A DNA stretch of 64,000 nucleotides from Chryseobacterium sp. OSA05B (GTDB taxonomy: Bacteria; Bacteroidota; Bacteroidia; Flavobacteriales; Weeksellaceae), in NCBI RefSeq assembly GCF_019970065.1, contig NZ_JAHXYH010000001.1:1240001-1304000 (forward strand), in the 5' to 3' direction. This document shows positions 50,037-58,697 of the stretch, piece by piece (positions within the stretch are counted from its first letter, which is position 1; each line of letters begins with the position of its first letter). The position numbers and the translations under genes are program-made. The notes beneath the pieces are model-generated. The model had not been told where the DNA came from. It made no database searches and worked only from the letters and a program-made list of their open reading frames with translations.

Positions 50037-50714
50037 ATGGCAGGAGACGATAGCAGAATACATGGCTACAATGCCGTTTATCGCACGCAACAGCCCGTTA
50101 AGTTTCACTCTTTTGAGCTGGATAGCAAGAACAAACCAAAAAATTTCATCTACCAAAAGGTAACCATTGATGGGCCCGGTGCTTTAGTTGACGATCATCA
50201 GGGGCATATTGTACCCCAAAATACACTTAATCTTGTATTAAATCCTCTTATGAAGGATATGGCGAAAAATTGTAATAATACTGCCCAGGTTGAAAATTTC
50301 ATTAAGAATTCATGGATGCAGTCTGTTTATGATTATGGGAAAAAAATTGGTGCCCCCATGTTTATTTTTGATGACCATGATCCTGAAACTAAAGTAGGAG
50401 GTTTTTTCTCCATTGTGACCTGGAACCCGGTAAATATTTGCAGAGCTCCTGAGGATAAAAACAGAGGTGGCGCCCCTGGTGAAACTATCGATACTCAGGT
50501 TGAGCAATATCTTGCGAACCATCAGGCTGATCAAGGCGTTAATGCAGCATGGCTTTCAAGTTTGCAGTCTCTTATGAAGGATAGTAAAAATGTGGATAAA
50601 ATAAAAGATTATATTACGAAATGCTCTGACACCCTATCAGGACAGGTAAATAAAGGTATTGGCTATTATTCATTTCCCTGGAAATATACCGGAAAAGTTT
50701 TAAGTCCGAAATAA
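50037..50714 (+). CDS. Hypothetical protein, groL-array cargo
   Basis: 225 aa, no signal peptide or membrane segment. No family recognised. Notable features are 'DDHDPETKVGGFFSIVTWNP' in the middle and 'KGIGYYSFPWKYTG' near the end; the protein looks soluble. It stands alone between the second and third groL 3' copies, with a 226-bp AT-rich leader. Its base composition is closer to core genes than that of the first cargo gene. Confidence 0.6.
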   Translation: MAGDDSRIHGYNAVYRTQQPVKFHSFELDSKNKPKNFIYQKVTIDGPGALVDDHQGHIVPQNTLNLVLNPLMKDMAKNCNNTAQVENFIKNSWMQSVYDYGKKIGAPMFIFDDHDPETKVGGFFSIVTWNPVNICRAPEDKNRGGAPGETIDTQVEQYLANHQADQGVNAAWLSSLQSLMKDSKNVDKIKDYITKCSDTLSGQVNKGIGYYSFPWKYTGKVLSPK

Positions 50715-50740
50715 GACATTACATATTTTACAACTAAACA

Positions 50741-50828
50741 GGCTATGCTGATGGGAGGTAGAATGTTTGGGATGATGACCGATACTTTAAATATATCAAC
50801 CGCTCTGCTTTGGCAGGGCTTTTTTTGT
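50741..50828 (+). repeat. groL 3' copy R3 (decayed, last ~12 codons plus terminator)
   Basis: GGCTATGCTGATGGGAGGTA and following bases match the end of groL ([13 protein letters not shown]) with substitutions. The stop codon and neighbouring bases are deleted, then 'ACCGATACTTTAAATATATC' and a hairpin CCGCTCTGCTTTGGCAGGGC with T-run match the groL trailer. It may still end transcription of the gene at 50037-50714. Confidence 0.85.
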
Positions 50829-50905
50829 TCAGAATAATAAAACAAGTTTAATAAAACATCGAATCACGAAAAGCTAGCGGAGGAGTTCAATAGCTGTTTC
50901 ACGAA

Positions 50906-50922
50906 ATTACAAATTTTGTAAT
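50906..50922. promoter_or_regulatory. Palindrome ATTACAAATTTTGTAAT
   Basis: Perfect 8-bp arms with one central base, 66 bp upstream of the DUF5694 gene and ahead of a TATCTTTA -7-like box at 50953-50960. It is operator-like, but no cognate regulator is identified. Confidence 0.35.
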
Positions 50923-50987
50923 GAATTCATCTTTACGTTTCGCAAGAAGCTTTATCTTTAACAAAAAATAAACTAATAACCTAAAGG

Positions 50988-51806
50988 ATGACTTTCATTA
51001 AAACAATTTCTACATTTTTAATTACGCTTCTATGTGTCACAACAACTTTTGGACAGCAATCTAAACCTAAAACCAAAATTCTATTAATCGGGACCATTCA
51101 CTTCGAAACCCCTCATTTAGATACGTATGAATTAAAGACTGACGATTTTTTAGCTCCGAAAAGACAGAAGGAACTGGAAGAACTGACCGAAGTTTTAAAA
51201 CGAACCAATGCTGATAAAGTCATGATAGAAAAACCATTGACTCAACAAGCCAAAATCGACAGTCTGTATAATGCCTATTCTCAAAACAAATATACATTAA
51301 CCGTTTCTGAACGGGAGCAAATTGGTTTTAGATTAGCCAAAAAACTAAATTTAAAACAAATCAATTGTGTAGATATTTTTTATGGAATGAAACATGACAG
51401 TTTGGTCTCTGTCACAGCTAAAGAAAAAAATCAGTTATATATATTAAATGAATTAGGGACTACTGCGAATAATTTTATGGGTGAAATAGATCGTGTAACA
51501 AAACAAAATTCAATAACCGGAATACTGAAATACATCAATACAAAAGAACTTTTGCAGAAAAACTTATCACTATACTTAAAATATTATGCAAAAATTGGTG
51601 CCGGAGAGAATTACATTGGTGCAGAATCCGTTTCTGACTGGTATTTGAGGAATTTAGCCGTTTATGCCAATATCATTACTCAAATCAAACCCAATGACAA
51701 ATACGTTGTCCTCCTATTTGGGCAGGGACATATTCCTATATTAAAACACCTGCTACAAAATAATGACGACTTTGAAGTCATTGAACTCAATACCGTACTA
51801 AAATAA
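50988..51806 (+). CDS. DUF5694 domain-containing secreted protein (TraB/GumN-like)
   Basis: 272 aa. Signal peptide to about residue 23 (TTTFGQQ). 'ILLIGTIHFETPHLD' and 'ADKVMIEKP' at the start, then 'YVVLLFGQGHIPIL' near the end, fit DUF5694, related to the TraB/GumN fold with conserved His and Glu. Such proteins are suspected metalloproteases but unproven. It probably forms a two-gene operon with the membrane protein 41 bp downstream; both lie between groL 3' copies R3 and R4. Confidence 0.8.
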   Translation: MTFIKTISTFLITLLCVTTTFGQQSKPKTKILLIGTIHFETPHLDTYELKTDDFLAPKRQKELEELTEVLKRTNADKVMIEKPLTQQAKIDSLYNAYSQNKYTLTVSEREQIGFRLAKKLNLKQINCVDIFYGMKHDSLVSVTAKEKNQLYILNELGTTANNFMGEIDRVTKQNSITGILKYINTKELLQKNLSLYLKYYAKIGAGENYIGAESVSDWYLRNLAVYANIITQIKPNDKYVVLLFGQGHIPILKHLLQNNDDFEVIELNTVLK

Positions 51807-51847
51807 ACTGAAACCAATAGCTAAAGTTAAAACGACAAAACAAAAAC

Positions 51848-52555
51848 ATGCAAGACGAAATCATAAAACACTCAAAAAAAATACAATCTGCTATGAGCAA
51901 TAAAGAGCATTCACTGAAAGAGAAAGTAAAAGAAGTATTGACTGAAATTTTCATTATTGTATTTGCTGTAACCCTTTCAATATGGTTACACAGCTGGAGT
52001 GAACACAGACATCAACAACAGGAAGCATCCGTATTTCTTGGTAATTTAAAGAATGATCTGGAGAATGACATAAAAAATATCGACATTGAAAAAAATGCTT
52101 ACCATGAATCAAACATAAAATATGAAAAAATTTTAGCATTAACCACTCCACAACTTGACAGTATTTATAAGTCTAAAAATAAAGTTGATTTCCCAATTTA
52201 TTCACATGGACCGAAAATGAATATTGCTAATTATGAAGGTTTTAAATCAAGTGGTAAAATAGGTTACATTGAAAACGAAAAATTAAAACAGAAAATCCTG
52301 AATTATTACCAAATATTTGTACCCGCCATTAACGAAGTTGATAAATATTATAATGATTTTCTGTTTAAGTGTTTTGATAAAATGATAGAAAATGCAGATC
52401 AACCTGAAGAGAAATTATATTCTGACCCCAAATTTAAAAAGACCATCGAATTTCTTGTTAAACTAGGTAAGAATAACATAAGGGTGTATGACCAAAATAC
52501 AAAACCATTATCAATTGAACTTATCAAAGAAATTGAAAAAGAGATGAATAAATAA
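51848..52555 (+). CDS. DUF6090-like single-pass membrane protein
   Basis: 235 aa. One helix at about residues 34-50 ([21 protein letters not shown]), followed by '[21 protein letters not shown]' and a helical, probably periplasmic domain. The layout (short cytoplasmic tail, helix with W..W, then a helix-rich domain) fits the DUF6090 family as I recall it. An internal Met at residue 16 is an alternative start. Function unknown. Confidence 0.65.
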   Translation: MQDEIIKHSKKIQSAMSNKEHSLKEKVKEVLTEIFIIVFAVTLSIWLHSWSEHRHQQQEASVFLGNLKNDLENDIKNIDIEKNAYHESNIKYEKILALTTPQLDSIYKSKNKVDFPIYSHGPKMNIANYEGFKSSGKIGYIENEKLKQKILNYYQIFVPAINEVDKYYNDFLFKCFDKMIENADQPEEKLYSDPKFKKTIEFLVKLGKNNIRVYDQNTKPLSIELIKEIEKEMNK

Positions 52556-52561
52556 AAAAGA

Positions 52562-52757
52562 GAAAGTAACAAGAATTACCCTTGGAAATGCACCTTCTGT
52601 TTCTGGAATGCTTCTTACTACTAAGTGCGTGATCACTGAAGTGAAGAGCGCTGAACCTGCTATGCCAATGAGAGGTGGAATGTCTGGAATGATGTAACAG
52701 CGTGTCGCTGAGACAATTTATATATAAACCGCTTTGCTTTTGCAGAGCGGTTTTTTT
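52562..52757 (+). repeat. groL 3' copy R4 (decayed, ~45 codons plus terminator)
   Basis: Matches the last 45 codons of groL from [12 protein letters not shown] to the stop, but with at least seven amino-acid changes (for example V to I, A to T, E to G, A to P, E to K, G to R, P to S). This is unlike the synonymous-only pattern in R2. The trailer is diverged, but the hairpin ACCGCTTTGC/GCAGAGCGGT with seven T is perfect and should work as terminator. Confidence 0.92.
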
Positions 52758-52759
52758 AT

Positions 52760-52767
52760 TATATTTG
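52760..52767 (+). promoter_or_regulatory. -7 promoter box of the alpha/beta hydrolase gene
   Basis: TATATTTG lies 3 bp after the R4 terminator and 17 bp before the ATG at 52785. It continues the terminator-then-promoter arrangement seen elsewhere in this region. Confidence 0.5.
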
Positions 52768-52784
52768 ACAACTAACCATGACCC

Positions 52785-53684
52785 ATGAAAATCAACTTTT
52801 TTTCTAACTTATATATTTGGTTGTTATTAATAGCTTTACCAGAAATGGTATTTTCACAATCGGCCGACTTTACCATTCAGGATGTAAAGTTTGAAAGTCA
52901 GGGTATCACTCTCGCAGGCTCCATTTTACAACCTAAAAACTACTTTGCTGCAGTTGTCATTGTTCACGGATCTGATCCGGTAAAAAGAGAACTGGAATTC
53001 GCAAAACGTCTTGCCAAAGAAGGCATTGCTGTATTCACCTACGACAAACGCGGAGTTGGAGAATCTGGTGGTGTATATGTAGGACCCCCTGTGGGCACCA
53101 ACAATATTGACCCTACTAATCTTACTTTATTGGCCCAGGATGCCAATGCAGCTGTAGAAACGTTTCAGACCTATCTGAAAGATAAAAAAATACCCATTGG
53201 ATTAGTTGGCTTCAGCCAGGCAGGATGGATCATTCCAATGGCAGCAAGCAAAAATCCACAAATTGAATTTATGGTTTTATTTAGCGGGCCTACCATTACC
53301 ACTCTGGAACAACTTAGATTTCAGTTTTATACCAATGGAAACAATAGTTTTTGGGAAAATCATACAGAAACAGATGCCATTGAACATACCAGAAATGATC
53401 CAGACAGGTACCAATTTGCAGCGACTGACCCAAAAACCTATCTGAACACCCTTTCAATTCCCGGACTTTGGCTTTTTGGTGAAAAAGACATACAGATTCC
53501 GGTAAAGTTGTGTATAGAACAATTGGACACCCTTAAAGCACAAGGAAAACCTTTCGAATATATTTCTTTTTCTAAACTGGGGCACAATACTTCTTCCAGC
53601 AATGATACAGCTCCTCTTGATACTGCTGTACAATGGATACAACAGAAAGCATTGAATAGTAAAAAATCTAAAGCTTTGAAATAA
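52785..53684 (+). CDS. Secreted alpha/beta hydrolase
   Basis: 299 aa. Signal peptide to about residue 25 (EMVFSQS). Strand-turn motifs 'VVIVHGSDP' (oxyanion), 'YDKRGVGESGG', nucleophile elbow GFSQAG (Ser about residue 145), 'GEKDIQIP' (Asp) and 'KLGHNTSS' (His). Similar to periplasmic esterases or prolyl-oligopeptidase-like hydrolases. Substrate unknown. Single gene straight after the last groL 3' copy that retains coding sequence. Confidence 0.85.
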   Translation: MKINFFSNLYIWLLLIALPEMVFSQSADFTIQDVKFESQGITLAGSILQPKNYFAAVVIVHGSDPVKRELEFAKRLAKEGIAVFTYDKRGVGESGGVYVGPPVGTNNIDPTNLTLLAQDANAAVETFQTYLKDKKIPIGLVGFSQAGWIIPMAASKNPQIEFMVLFSGPTITTLEQLRFQFYTNGNNSFWENHTETDAIEHTRNDPDRYQFAATDPKTYLNTLSIPGLWLFGEKDIQIPVKLCIEQLDTLKAQGKPFEYISFSKLGHNTSSSNDTAPLDTAVQWIQQKALNSKKSKALK

Positions 53685-53694
53685 AGTATCTGTT

Positions 53695-53739
53695 CCTCGC
53701 TGCAGTACGATTGTATCGTGTGGCTTTGGCTTTTAGATT
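53695..53739. repeat. REP-like element with ACGAT-TGT-ATCGT palindrome
   Basis: CCTCGCTGCAGTACGATTGT and the following TTTTAGATT segment recur with few changes at 61788-61832. The core palindrome is at 53707-53719. The element follows a stop codon directly. Confidence 0.65.
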
Positions 53740-53825
53740 TAAACAATCTATAAAATAGTGAAGATACCAAATTAAACTTAGCTTCTTTTTTTAGAAAATA
53801 ATTTTTCTTTTTATAATGTAATACT

Positions 53826-54740
53826 ATGACCGAGAAAACCTTTCAAAAAAAACCAGGATATTATAATGAATTCCCTATTTTTAGAGTAATAAATCTAATG
53901 AAGAAAAATATTGGATTACAAGATTCATGCTTACAAACTAATGAAATTGCAATATTATATTTGGAGGAACAATCTTTAGAAAGCGGAAATAATGAAATTT
54001 TCATAAAAGAATTATGTTCAAAATTCAAAGTTAGTTTGGGAATTAGAGATTTTGAACAGTTTAAATCTACACTCTATAAATCATATATATTGCAAACCTA
54101 TAACCTTATAGAACCTTTTTTTAAAAATATAAATCAAACATACAGATATTATAATAATTTTGATAGAGATTGGAAAACTCAGGATGATAAAGGTAAAAAT
54201 TTAGACCCTCTTAATCAACTATTAATAAATTTACCTAAGGATAAAAGCCAAGAGTTAAAAACATATCCTGAATATTTTTTATTTAATTATTATAGACTAG
54301 TTAGAAATTCAATTGCTCATTTACAAGATTCATCAAATCAACATGAAAGAACTAACGAATATTTTAATAATTATATAAAAGGTAACATTGATTTTTTTAA
54401 AGATAATTATGAAATTATTGCACCTAATTCTCCAGAGAGTATAAATTTCACAGATTATATTCTATATACAAAATCAATAAAGTATTTCAGCAATATTTTA
54501 AATGATCTATGTTTTCCTTCAATACATAATCTAGTTATACTTGCTCAAAAAGATAAAAATTTACAGAGCAAACTAAACATGACCAAAACTATAAAAAGTG
54601 ATGGTATGCTATTAGTAAGGATTAATACACTAAGAGGATTTTTCCATGGTCATTTTAATACAAACTATAAAAAAATTAGAGATGAATTCTGTAAAGCTTA
54701 TTTAGAGGACGAAAAAGTTGACTCCTCAAAGTTTCTTTAA
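53826..54740 (+). CDS. Helical protein with HEPN-type RNSIAH motif (candidate RNase/abortive infection)
   Basis: 304 aa, soluble, very helical and AT-rich. The sequence RNSIAH (Arg160-His165), after 'FNYYRLV', fits the R-x4-6-H motif of HEPN ribonucleases. In that family the Arg and His form the active site in toxins and abortive-infection proteins. The N-terminal third and C-terminal third match nothing I know. No paired antitoxin is adjacent; the next gene is a YaaC-like protein. The function is inferred from one motif. Confidence 0.5.
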   Translation: MTEKTFQKKPGYYNEFPIFRVINLMKKNIGLQDSCLQTNEIAILYLEEQSLESGNNEIFIKELCSKFKVSLGIRDFEQFKSTLYKSYILQTYNLIEPFFKNINQTYRYYNNFDRDWKTQDDKGKNLDPLNQLLINLPKDKSQELKTYPEYFLFNYYRLVRNSIAHLQDSSNQHERTNEYFNNYIKGNIDFFKDNYEIIAPNSPESINFTDYILYTKSIKYFSNILNDLCFPSIHNLVILAQKDKNLQSKLNMTKTIKSDGMLLVRINTLRGFFHGHFNTNYKKIRDEFCKAYLEDEKVDSSKFL

Positions 54741-54745
54741 GCTAC

Positions 54746-54770
54746 AGCTAACATTGTATTGATAAAATGC
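54746..54770. repeat. Short gene-end repeat (CTAACAYTGTATTGRYAAAATGC)
   Basis: AGCTAACATTGTATTGATAA and the following AATGC lie 5 bp after a stop codon. A second copy begins at 61735, also a few bases after a stop. Confidence 0.5.
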
Positions 54771-54958
54771 GGAAAGACAATATTTCTTTACTACTTCCGT
54801 TTCTGCTTTTCAATTCCACATTTTTTCTTTAATATAGTTTTATTGAAAAGTCACCTTTGGTGGTCCTTGAAACAAAGTTCTTCAAAAATCTAAATTTGTT
54901 AATAATTTTTCCATTAGCGGTAAGCGTTTCAGAACTTAACTCTAAATAATATAAAATC

Positions 54959-55960
54959 ATGAATGATATTTGGCATTTCTTACGTGAGTTTGAAAATAAA
55001 GATTTGGTTAAACACTATATCAAAACCAAATTTGGTTATGAAATTAATACTTCAAAAGCAACAGAAATCACATCAGCGTTCAAGCAAGGAAGAAGTTATT
55101 TTGATTCTGTCCTCAATAGTGATATTTCTGTAAAGCCTCTATTGCAATATTATGGTATTGTTGCGCTTAGTCGGGGCTTAATATTAATTTTAAATAGAAA
55201 ATCAAGAGAAAACAATATATTTCCTTCGCACGGATTAAAAATAAGTAATTGGTCAGATATATCACCTACTGGAAAGTTCGAAAATATAGTTGTGAAAACA
55301 TCCTCAGGAACTTTTAAAGAACTTGTAAAAGCTACTAATAATAAGTCCTATTTTCGTGCTAAAAGCAACTACATAAATTGGCATTTAGAATATGTTATTT
55401 TAGATGAAGCATATGAATTTAGCCTCAAAGAACTTTCATATTCTTATCCTGATTTAAAAAAATCTGTGGAAGCTTGGTTAGGGGAATCAATTCCATCCTA
55501 TCAATTAGAAACTTTAAAATATGCAGAGGGAAAAACAATTATTAATGCGATTGGCAAAGGGAATTTTGAAAGAATATTCCCCGAACAGTTGTACAAAAAT
55601 AGAACGATTGAAGAATCTGAAAAGATTACGAAAGTCACATTCAAAAGCAATATTTATCCACATATTTCTCAAAAATGGTCTAGTTCATTTCAAGTCATCG
55701 GAGATCCATATTTAATTCCACCGTTTAATAGTACTCTCTTTCTAAATGAAATTTCAAAGATGTTTGCTACATCATTTATATTTGGTACGATTTCAAGATA
55801 TTATCCAACAGCTTGGAATAATATAACTAGCGGAGTTAAAGATGATAGAATTTTACCATTCGCGATAAACTTAATGGATTTTTTGCAGGAAAAATATCCA
55901 CAAATAGTTATGGATTTTATTAATTCTCCATATAATTTTGAAAATAACGCCAGTCACTAA
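54959..55960 (+). CDS. YaaC-like protein
   Basis: 333 aa. The N-terminal region 'FLREFENKDLVKHYIKTKFG', 'FKQGRSYFDSVLNSDISVKPLLQYYGIVALSRGLILIL' and the C-terminal 'MFATSFIFGTISRYYPTAWNNI' match the layout of YaaC family proteins. The function of YaaC is unknown; family members occur in accessory regions. It sits between the HEPN-like gene and the Mrr-type nuclease gene. Confidence 0.75.
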   Translation: MNDIWHFLREFENKDLVKHYIKTKFGYEINTSKATEITSAFKQGRSYFDSVLNSDISVKPLLQYYGIVALSRGLILILNRKSRENNIFPSHGLKISNWSDISPTGKFENIVVKTSSGTFKELVKATNNKSYFRAKSNYINWHLEYVILDEAYEFSLKELSYSYPDLKKSVEAWLGESIPSYQLETLKYAEGKTIINAIGKGNFERIFPEQLYKNRTIEESEKITKVTFKSNIYPHISQKWSSSFQVIGDPYLIPPFNSTLFLNEISKMFATSFIFGTISRYYPTAWNNITSGVKDDRILPFAINLMDFLQEKYPQIVMDFINSPYNFENNASH

Positions 55961-56217
55961 CAACCCTTTACGTAATAGCTGGTTTTTTAATTAATTTGAT
56001 GTTTTTTCTTTACATGCTCCCAAGGCACGCGAAATTTCACGATTGTAGACAAGTAATATAAAACAAATCCTTTAAAAAAATTATCCAAAGCCAGAAAACT
56101 TCGGGAAATGATAAATTAGACTTTATTCCATATAAAACTATGTAAAAGCTATTGCTCTATCTTGGTGGTTTTATTTTTGAATAATCCATAAATTTATATT
56201 TCAAGATATTTAAAAGT
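55961..56217. other. Gene-free gap with CACTAACA junction
   Basis: 257 bp. The stop codon overlaps 'CACTAACAACCCTTTACGTA', a gene-end motif of the (A/G)CTAACA kind also seen at 54746 and 61735. No promoter box of the TAnnTTTG type was found before the next gene. Confidence 0.3.
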
Positions 56218-57102
56218 ATGGAAATTTTTGAATATAATAATTTTGATAGTCCACTAAAAGTGGGTGATGATAATCCCCACAAACAAAAATGTGTTTTTTG
56301 TCAAAACGAATTAGAAGTATTTTCAATAAATGATTATTGGGATGTAGATTTAAAACAAATTTATAATTTTCATCAATTAGGAAAGAGTTGGTGTTATGAA
56401 GAAGGGATGGATGAAGATATGTGGGAACTTGATCTTTCTAGATACTCATGTGAAGTATATTTTCATCATTGTACTAAGTGCGGTTGGTGGAGAATAATAA
56501 AGGATGTGACAGTTAGTGCTAAAGTATTGCAGTTATGGCAATTTTTTTATGGTACCGTAGGTTTATTGAAAAAATTAGATTTGCATAATATTGATATTCC
56601 AATCAATGAAATTTCAAAATATCTTTTAGCTAAATATGAAGCACGATTTAGTTTACATCCAAAATTATTTGAAGATGTCACAGGACAAGTTTTTAAAAAC
56701 CTCGGATACGATACAATTGTAACAGGTTATTCAAATGATGGAGGAATTGATGTCATCCTAGAAAAGGAAGGAAACCAAATTGGTGTCCAAGTTAAGAGAT
56801 ACAAGAGTAAAATAAAGGTTGATCAAATAAGAGAGTTAACAGGCGCTCTTTTTCTTTCTGGTATACCAAAAGGTATTTTTATTACTACATCAGATTTTCA
56901 AAGCGGAGCAAACAAGCTAATACAGAAATCAGCTAATAGAGGCTTACCCATCGAACTTATAAACTCTGAAAGATTTTATGACATTCTTAAATTGACTACT
57001 GATTCTAAAATTGATAAAGAAAACATTCGAAATAAACTTGAACTAGTTTTAAAAAATAAATTACATAGTTATAACTGGGAGAATCCGATGAATAGCCTTT
57101 AA
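56218..57102 (+). CDS. Mrr-type restriction endonuclease with N-terminal zinc-ribbon-like domain
   Basis: 294 aa. Residues about 20-95 carry CVFCQ and CTKCGWW pairs, a possible zinc site. The C-terminal domain (about 150-275) is Mrr_cat-like: 'DVTGQVFKNLGYDTIVTG', then the PD-(D/E)xK core G-G-I-D-V-I with Q-V-K-R-Y (Asp, Gln-x-Lys), then 'GIPKGIFITTSDFQSGA'. Mrr-type enzymes cut modified or foreign DNA without a partner methylase. No methyltransferase gene is adjacent. A dead SymE-like gene lies 400 bp downstream, recalling the mrr-symE neighbourhood of E. coli. Confidence 0.85.
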   Translation: MEIFEYNNFDSPLKVGDDNPHKQKCVFCQNELEVFSINDYWDVDLKQIYNFHQLGKSWCYEEGMDEDMWELDLSRYSCEVYFHHCTKCGWWRIIKDVTVSAKVLQLWQFFYGTVGLLKKLDLHNIDIPINEISKYLLAKYEARFSLHPKLFEDVTGQVFKNLGYDTIVTGYSNDGGIDVILEKEGNQIGVQVKRYKSKIKVDQIRELTGALFLSGIPKGIFITTSDFQSGANKLIQKSANRGLPIELINSERFYDILKLTTDSKIDKENIRNKLELVLKNKLHSYNWENPMNSL

Positions 57103-57189
57103 AAGGATACTCTCACTGCGAAAAGTATTAGGAATTTTCACAATAAAATAAATTCTATAGAATATACTCCAAAGTCGTAAACTTTCGTG

Positions 57190-57408
57190 TCAACCCAAAT
57201 CCACCAGCTCCGGCAAAGAAACCTCCAAAGCATTTGCTATTTCAAGCAAAGTATAAAGGGTAGGATTTACTTTACCGTTTTCCAGTTTTTCAATTGCCTG
57301 ACGGTCCTTGTTACACGCACGGGCAAGATCAGACTGGCTCCAGCCTTTCTGCTGACGAAGCATAACAATTTGCTTACCTAATTCTATCTTTAATTTCGCT
57401 CTGGTCAT
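57190..57408 (-). CDS. XRE-family helix-turn-helix transcriptional regulator
   Basis: 72 aa, essentially only an HTH domain: 'LGKQIVMLRQQKGWSQSDLARACNKDRQAIEKLENGKVNPTL' in two parts, then 'LEIANALEVSLPELVDLG'. It is the only minus-strand gene in the accessory region. It is divergent from the dead SymE-like gene at 57504-57691, so it could once have controlled it. Confidence 0.9.
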   Translation of the reverse strand: MTRAKLKIELGKQIVMLRQQKGWSQSDLARACNKDRQAIEKLENGKVNPTLYTLLEIANALEVSLPELVDLG

Positions 57409-57503
57409 AAATCAAATGTCAGCTAATTTGTTGACAAAATCGTCATATAGAAGATTGACAATTTAAAATTTCACAATACATTTGTTATGTAATTATATGA
57501 CAA

Positions 57504-57691
57504 ATGATCAATCCCAAAAAACTTAAAATCCATACGAGATATCAGGCAAGAACCTATGGAATGACAACTGTGCCCTAGATCCTTCTCAAGGGAAAATGGT
57601 TTGATAAACTCGGTTTCGAAGAAGGATAAATGGTGAACATAGAACAAAAAAAAACAAACTGACAATAACTCTGGATAAAAGGAAGAAATAA
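57504..57691 (+). pseudogene. SymE-like toxin pseudogene (two stops, one frameshift)
   Basis: From the ATG at 57504 the frame reads MINPKKLKIHTRYQARTYG, MTTVP, TAG at 57576, ILLKGKWFDKLGFEEG, TAA at 57627, MVNIEQKK. It then shifts frame in an A-run near 57650 to continue KLTITLDKRKK and a stop at 57689. The pattern (K-L-x-I...TVP.I.L.GKW....GF..G..V.IE...KLTI) is that of SymE-type toxins, which have an AbrB-like fold. Both stops replace conserved positions. Together with the XRE gene it fills most of the 371-bp space before the DUF6602 gene. Confidence 0.75.
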
Positions 57692-57694
57692 TAT

Positions 57695-57731
57695 ATAAAT
57701 CGCTTCTCTTTTATGAAACGATTTTTTTTTG
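57695..57731 (+). terminator. Diverged copy R5 of the groL terminator
   Basis: ATATAAATCGCTTCTCTTTT then ATGAAACGATTTTTTTTT. It aligns to the groL trailer ATATAAGCCGCTCTGCTTTT with paired changes that keep the ends of the stem, though the stem is weaker. It is followed directly by a promoter. Confidence 0.55.
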
Positions 57732-57761
57732 TATCTAATATCGCCGCAATGTTTAAATTTG
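57729..57761 (+). promoter_or_regulatory. Promoter of the DUF6602 gene
   Basis: TTG, 22 nt, then TAAATTTG (57754-57761); the ATG follows 18 nt later. The stretch TTGTATCTAATATCGCCGCA is repeated at 58728-58747 with one change (CGTCGCA). Confidence 0.65.
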
Positions 57762-57779
57762 ATTATAAAACTATTAACA

Positions 57780-58586
57780 ATGAACGGCTATATACTAGAC
57801 AAACTACGGGCAGACAGCTCACACTTACTTCAACTGTCATCCAACGAGGAGAAAGTTCAACATACTGGCCTAAGAGGACGACTAAGGGAACTTTTAATTG
57901 ATAATATCCTAACACCATGGCTCCCTCCCTACGTTTTATGTGGCACCGGAACAATTATTGAAGCTGAAAACCTTGCCAGAGAGTCAACCCAAGATGATAT
58001 TATTTTATTTGATAAGACTTTAGCCCCTCCCATCTTAGGTGCGGGTAATTCAAAAGAAGGGGTTTTTCTTTTTAACTCTGTTCTTGCAAGAATTGAAGTA
58101 AAATCAACTGTAACCAGAGAAGCTATGAAAGACTTTGCTAAAACCTCTCTGGAAATATCAAAATTGAAATTTGCAATCAGGAATAATTTTAATGGGAAAA
58201 TTTTCGGAACTTTTAATTTTTTCTTTGCATTTAAAAGTGATAATGGCCTAGCAAATAAAAATCAAAATTTTGAATTAAAACGGCTTGTAGAAGTAATGAA
58301 CGAACTTGGCATTGACCCGCTTTCCGGAATTGTTTCAATGATCTGTATTGTTGGCAAAGGATTTTGGAAAATCGGAGTCAAAGAAGATGGTCAGGCAAGA
58401 ACATGGCAGAAATTAGACTCGGATGACGCCTCTGACCAGATAACATGGTTTGTAGGGTGCATTTCAAATTCATGTTTTCAAGAGCATATGAATAGACAGG
58501 GGAGAAATCCAGACAACAGTTTAGAATCAGGAATAGGCATGTATCTTGATCATCCATTTACAGACGTAGATATTAAAACCTTATAG
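57780..58586 (+). CDS. DUF6602 domain protein (possible nuclease fold)
   Basis: 268 aa from the ATG at 57780 (MNGYILDKLRADSS). The in-frame TTG at 57729 lies within the promoter and was rejected. 'GLRGRLRELLIDNIL', 'CGTGTIIEAEN', 'STQDDIILFDKTLAPPIL' and 'LARIEVKST' follow the DUF6602 pattern. The D-I-I-L and E-V-K elements look like a PD-(D/E)xK nuclease core (Asp, then Glu-x-Lys). No membrane segment. Single gene with its own promoter and a groL-like terminator downstream at 58698. A defence role is possible but unproven. Confidence 0.75.
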   Translation: MNGYILDKLRADSSHLLQLSSNEEKVQHTGLRGRLRELLIDNILTPWLPPYVLCGTGTIIEAENLARESTQDDIILFDKTLAPPILGAGNSKEGVFLFNSVLARIEVKSTVTREAMKDFAKTSLEISKLKFAIRNNFNGKIFGTFNFFFAFKSDNGLANKNQNFELKRLVEVMNELGIDPLSGIVSMICIVGKGFWKIGVKEDGQARTWQKLDSDDASDQITWFVGCISNSCFQEHMNRQGRNPDNSLESGIGMYLDHPFTDVDIKTL

Positions 58587-58697
58587 GATTGATTAATTGA
58601 AAAATAAAATTAACCACAAACTTCCCTTGGTTGGAATAATCACCTTGCTCATTTCCAATTAAAAAAACAAAGAACTTGTTTATCTCAAATACAATAT

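Noticed and set aside
57713..57901. Open frame beginning in the R5 terminator
   Set aside because: Starts in the terminator T-run region and is out of frame with the DUF6602 gene; shadow.
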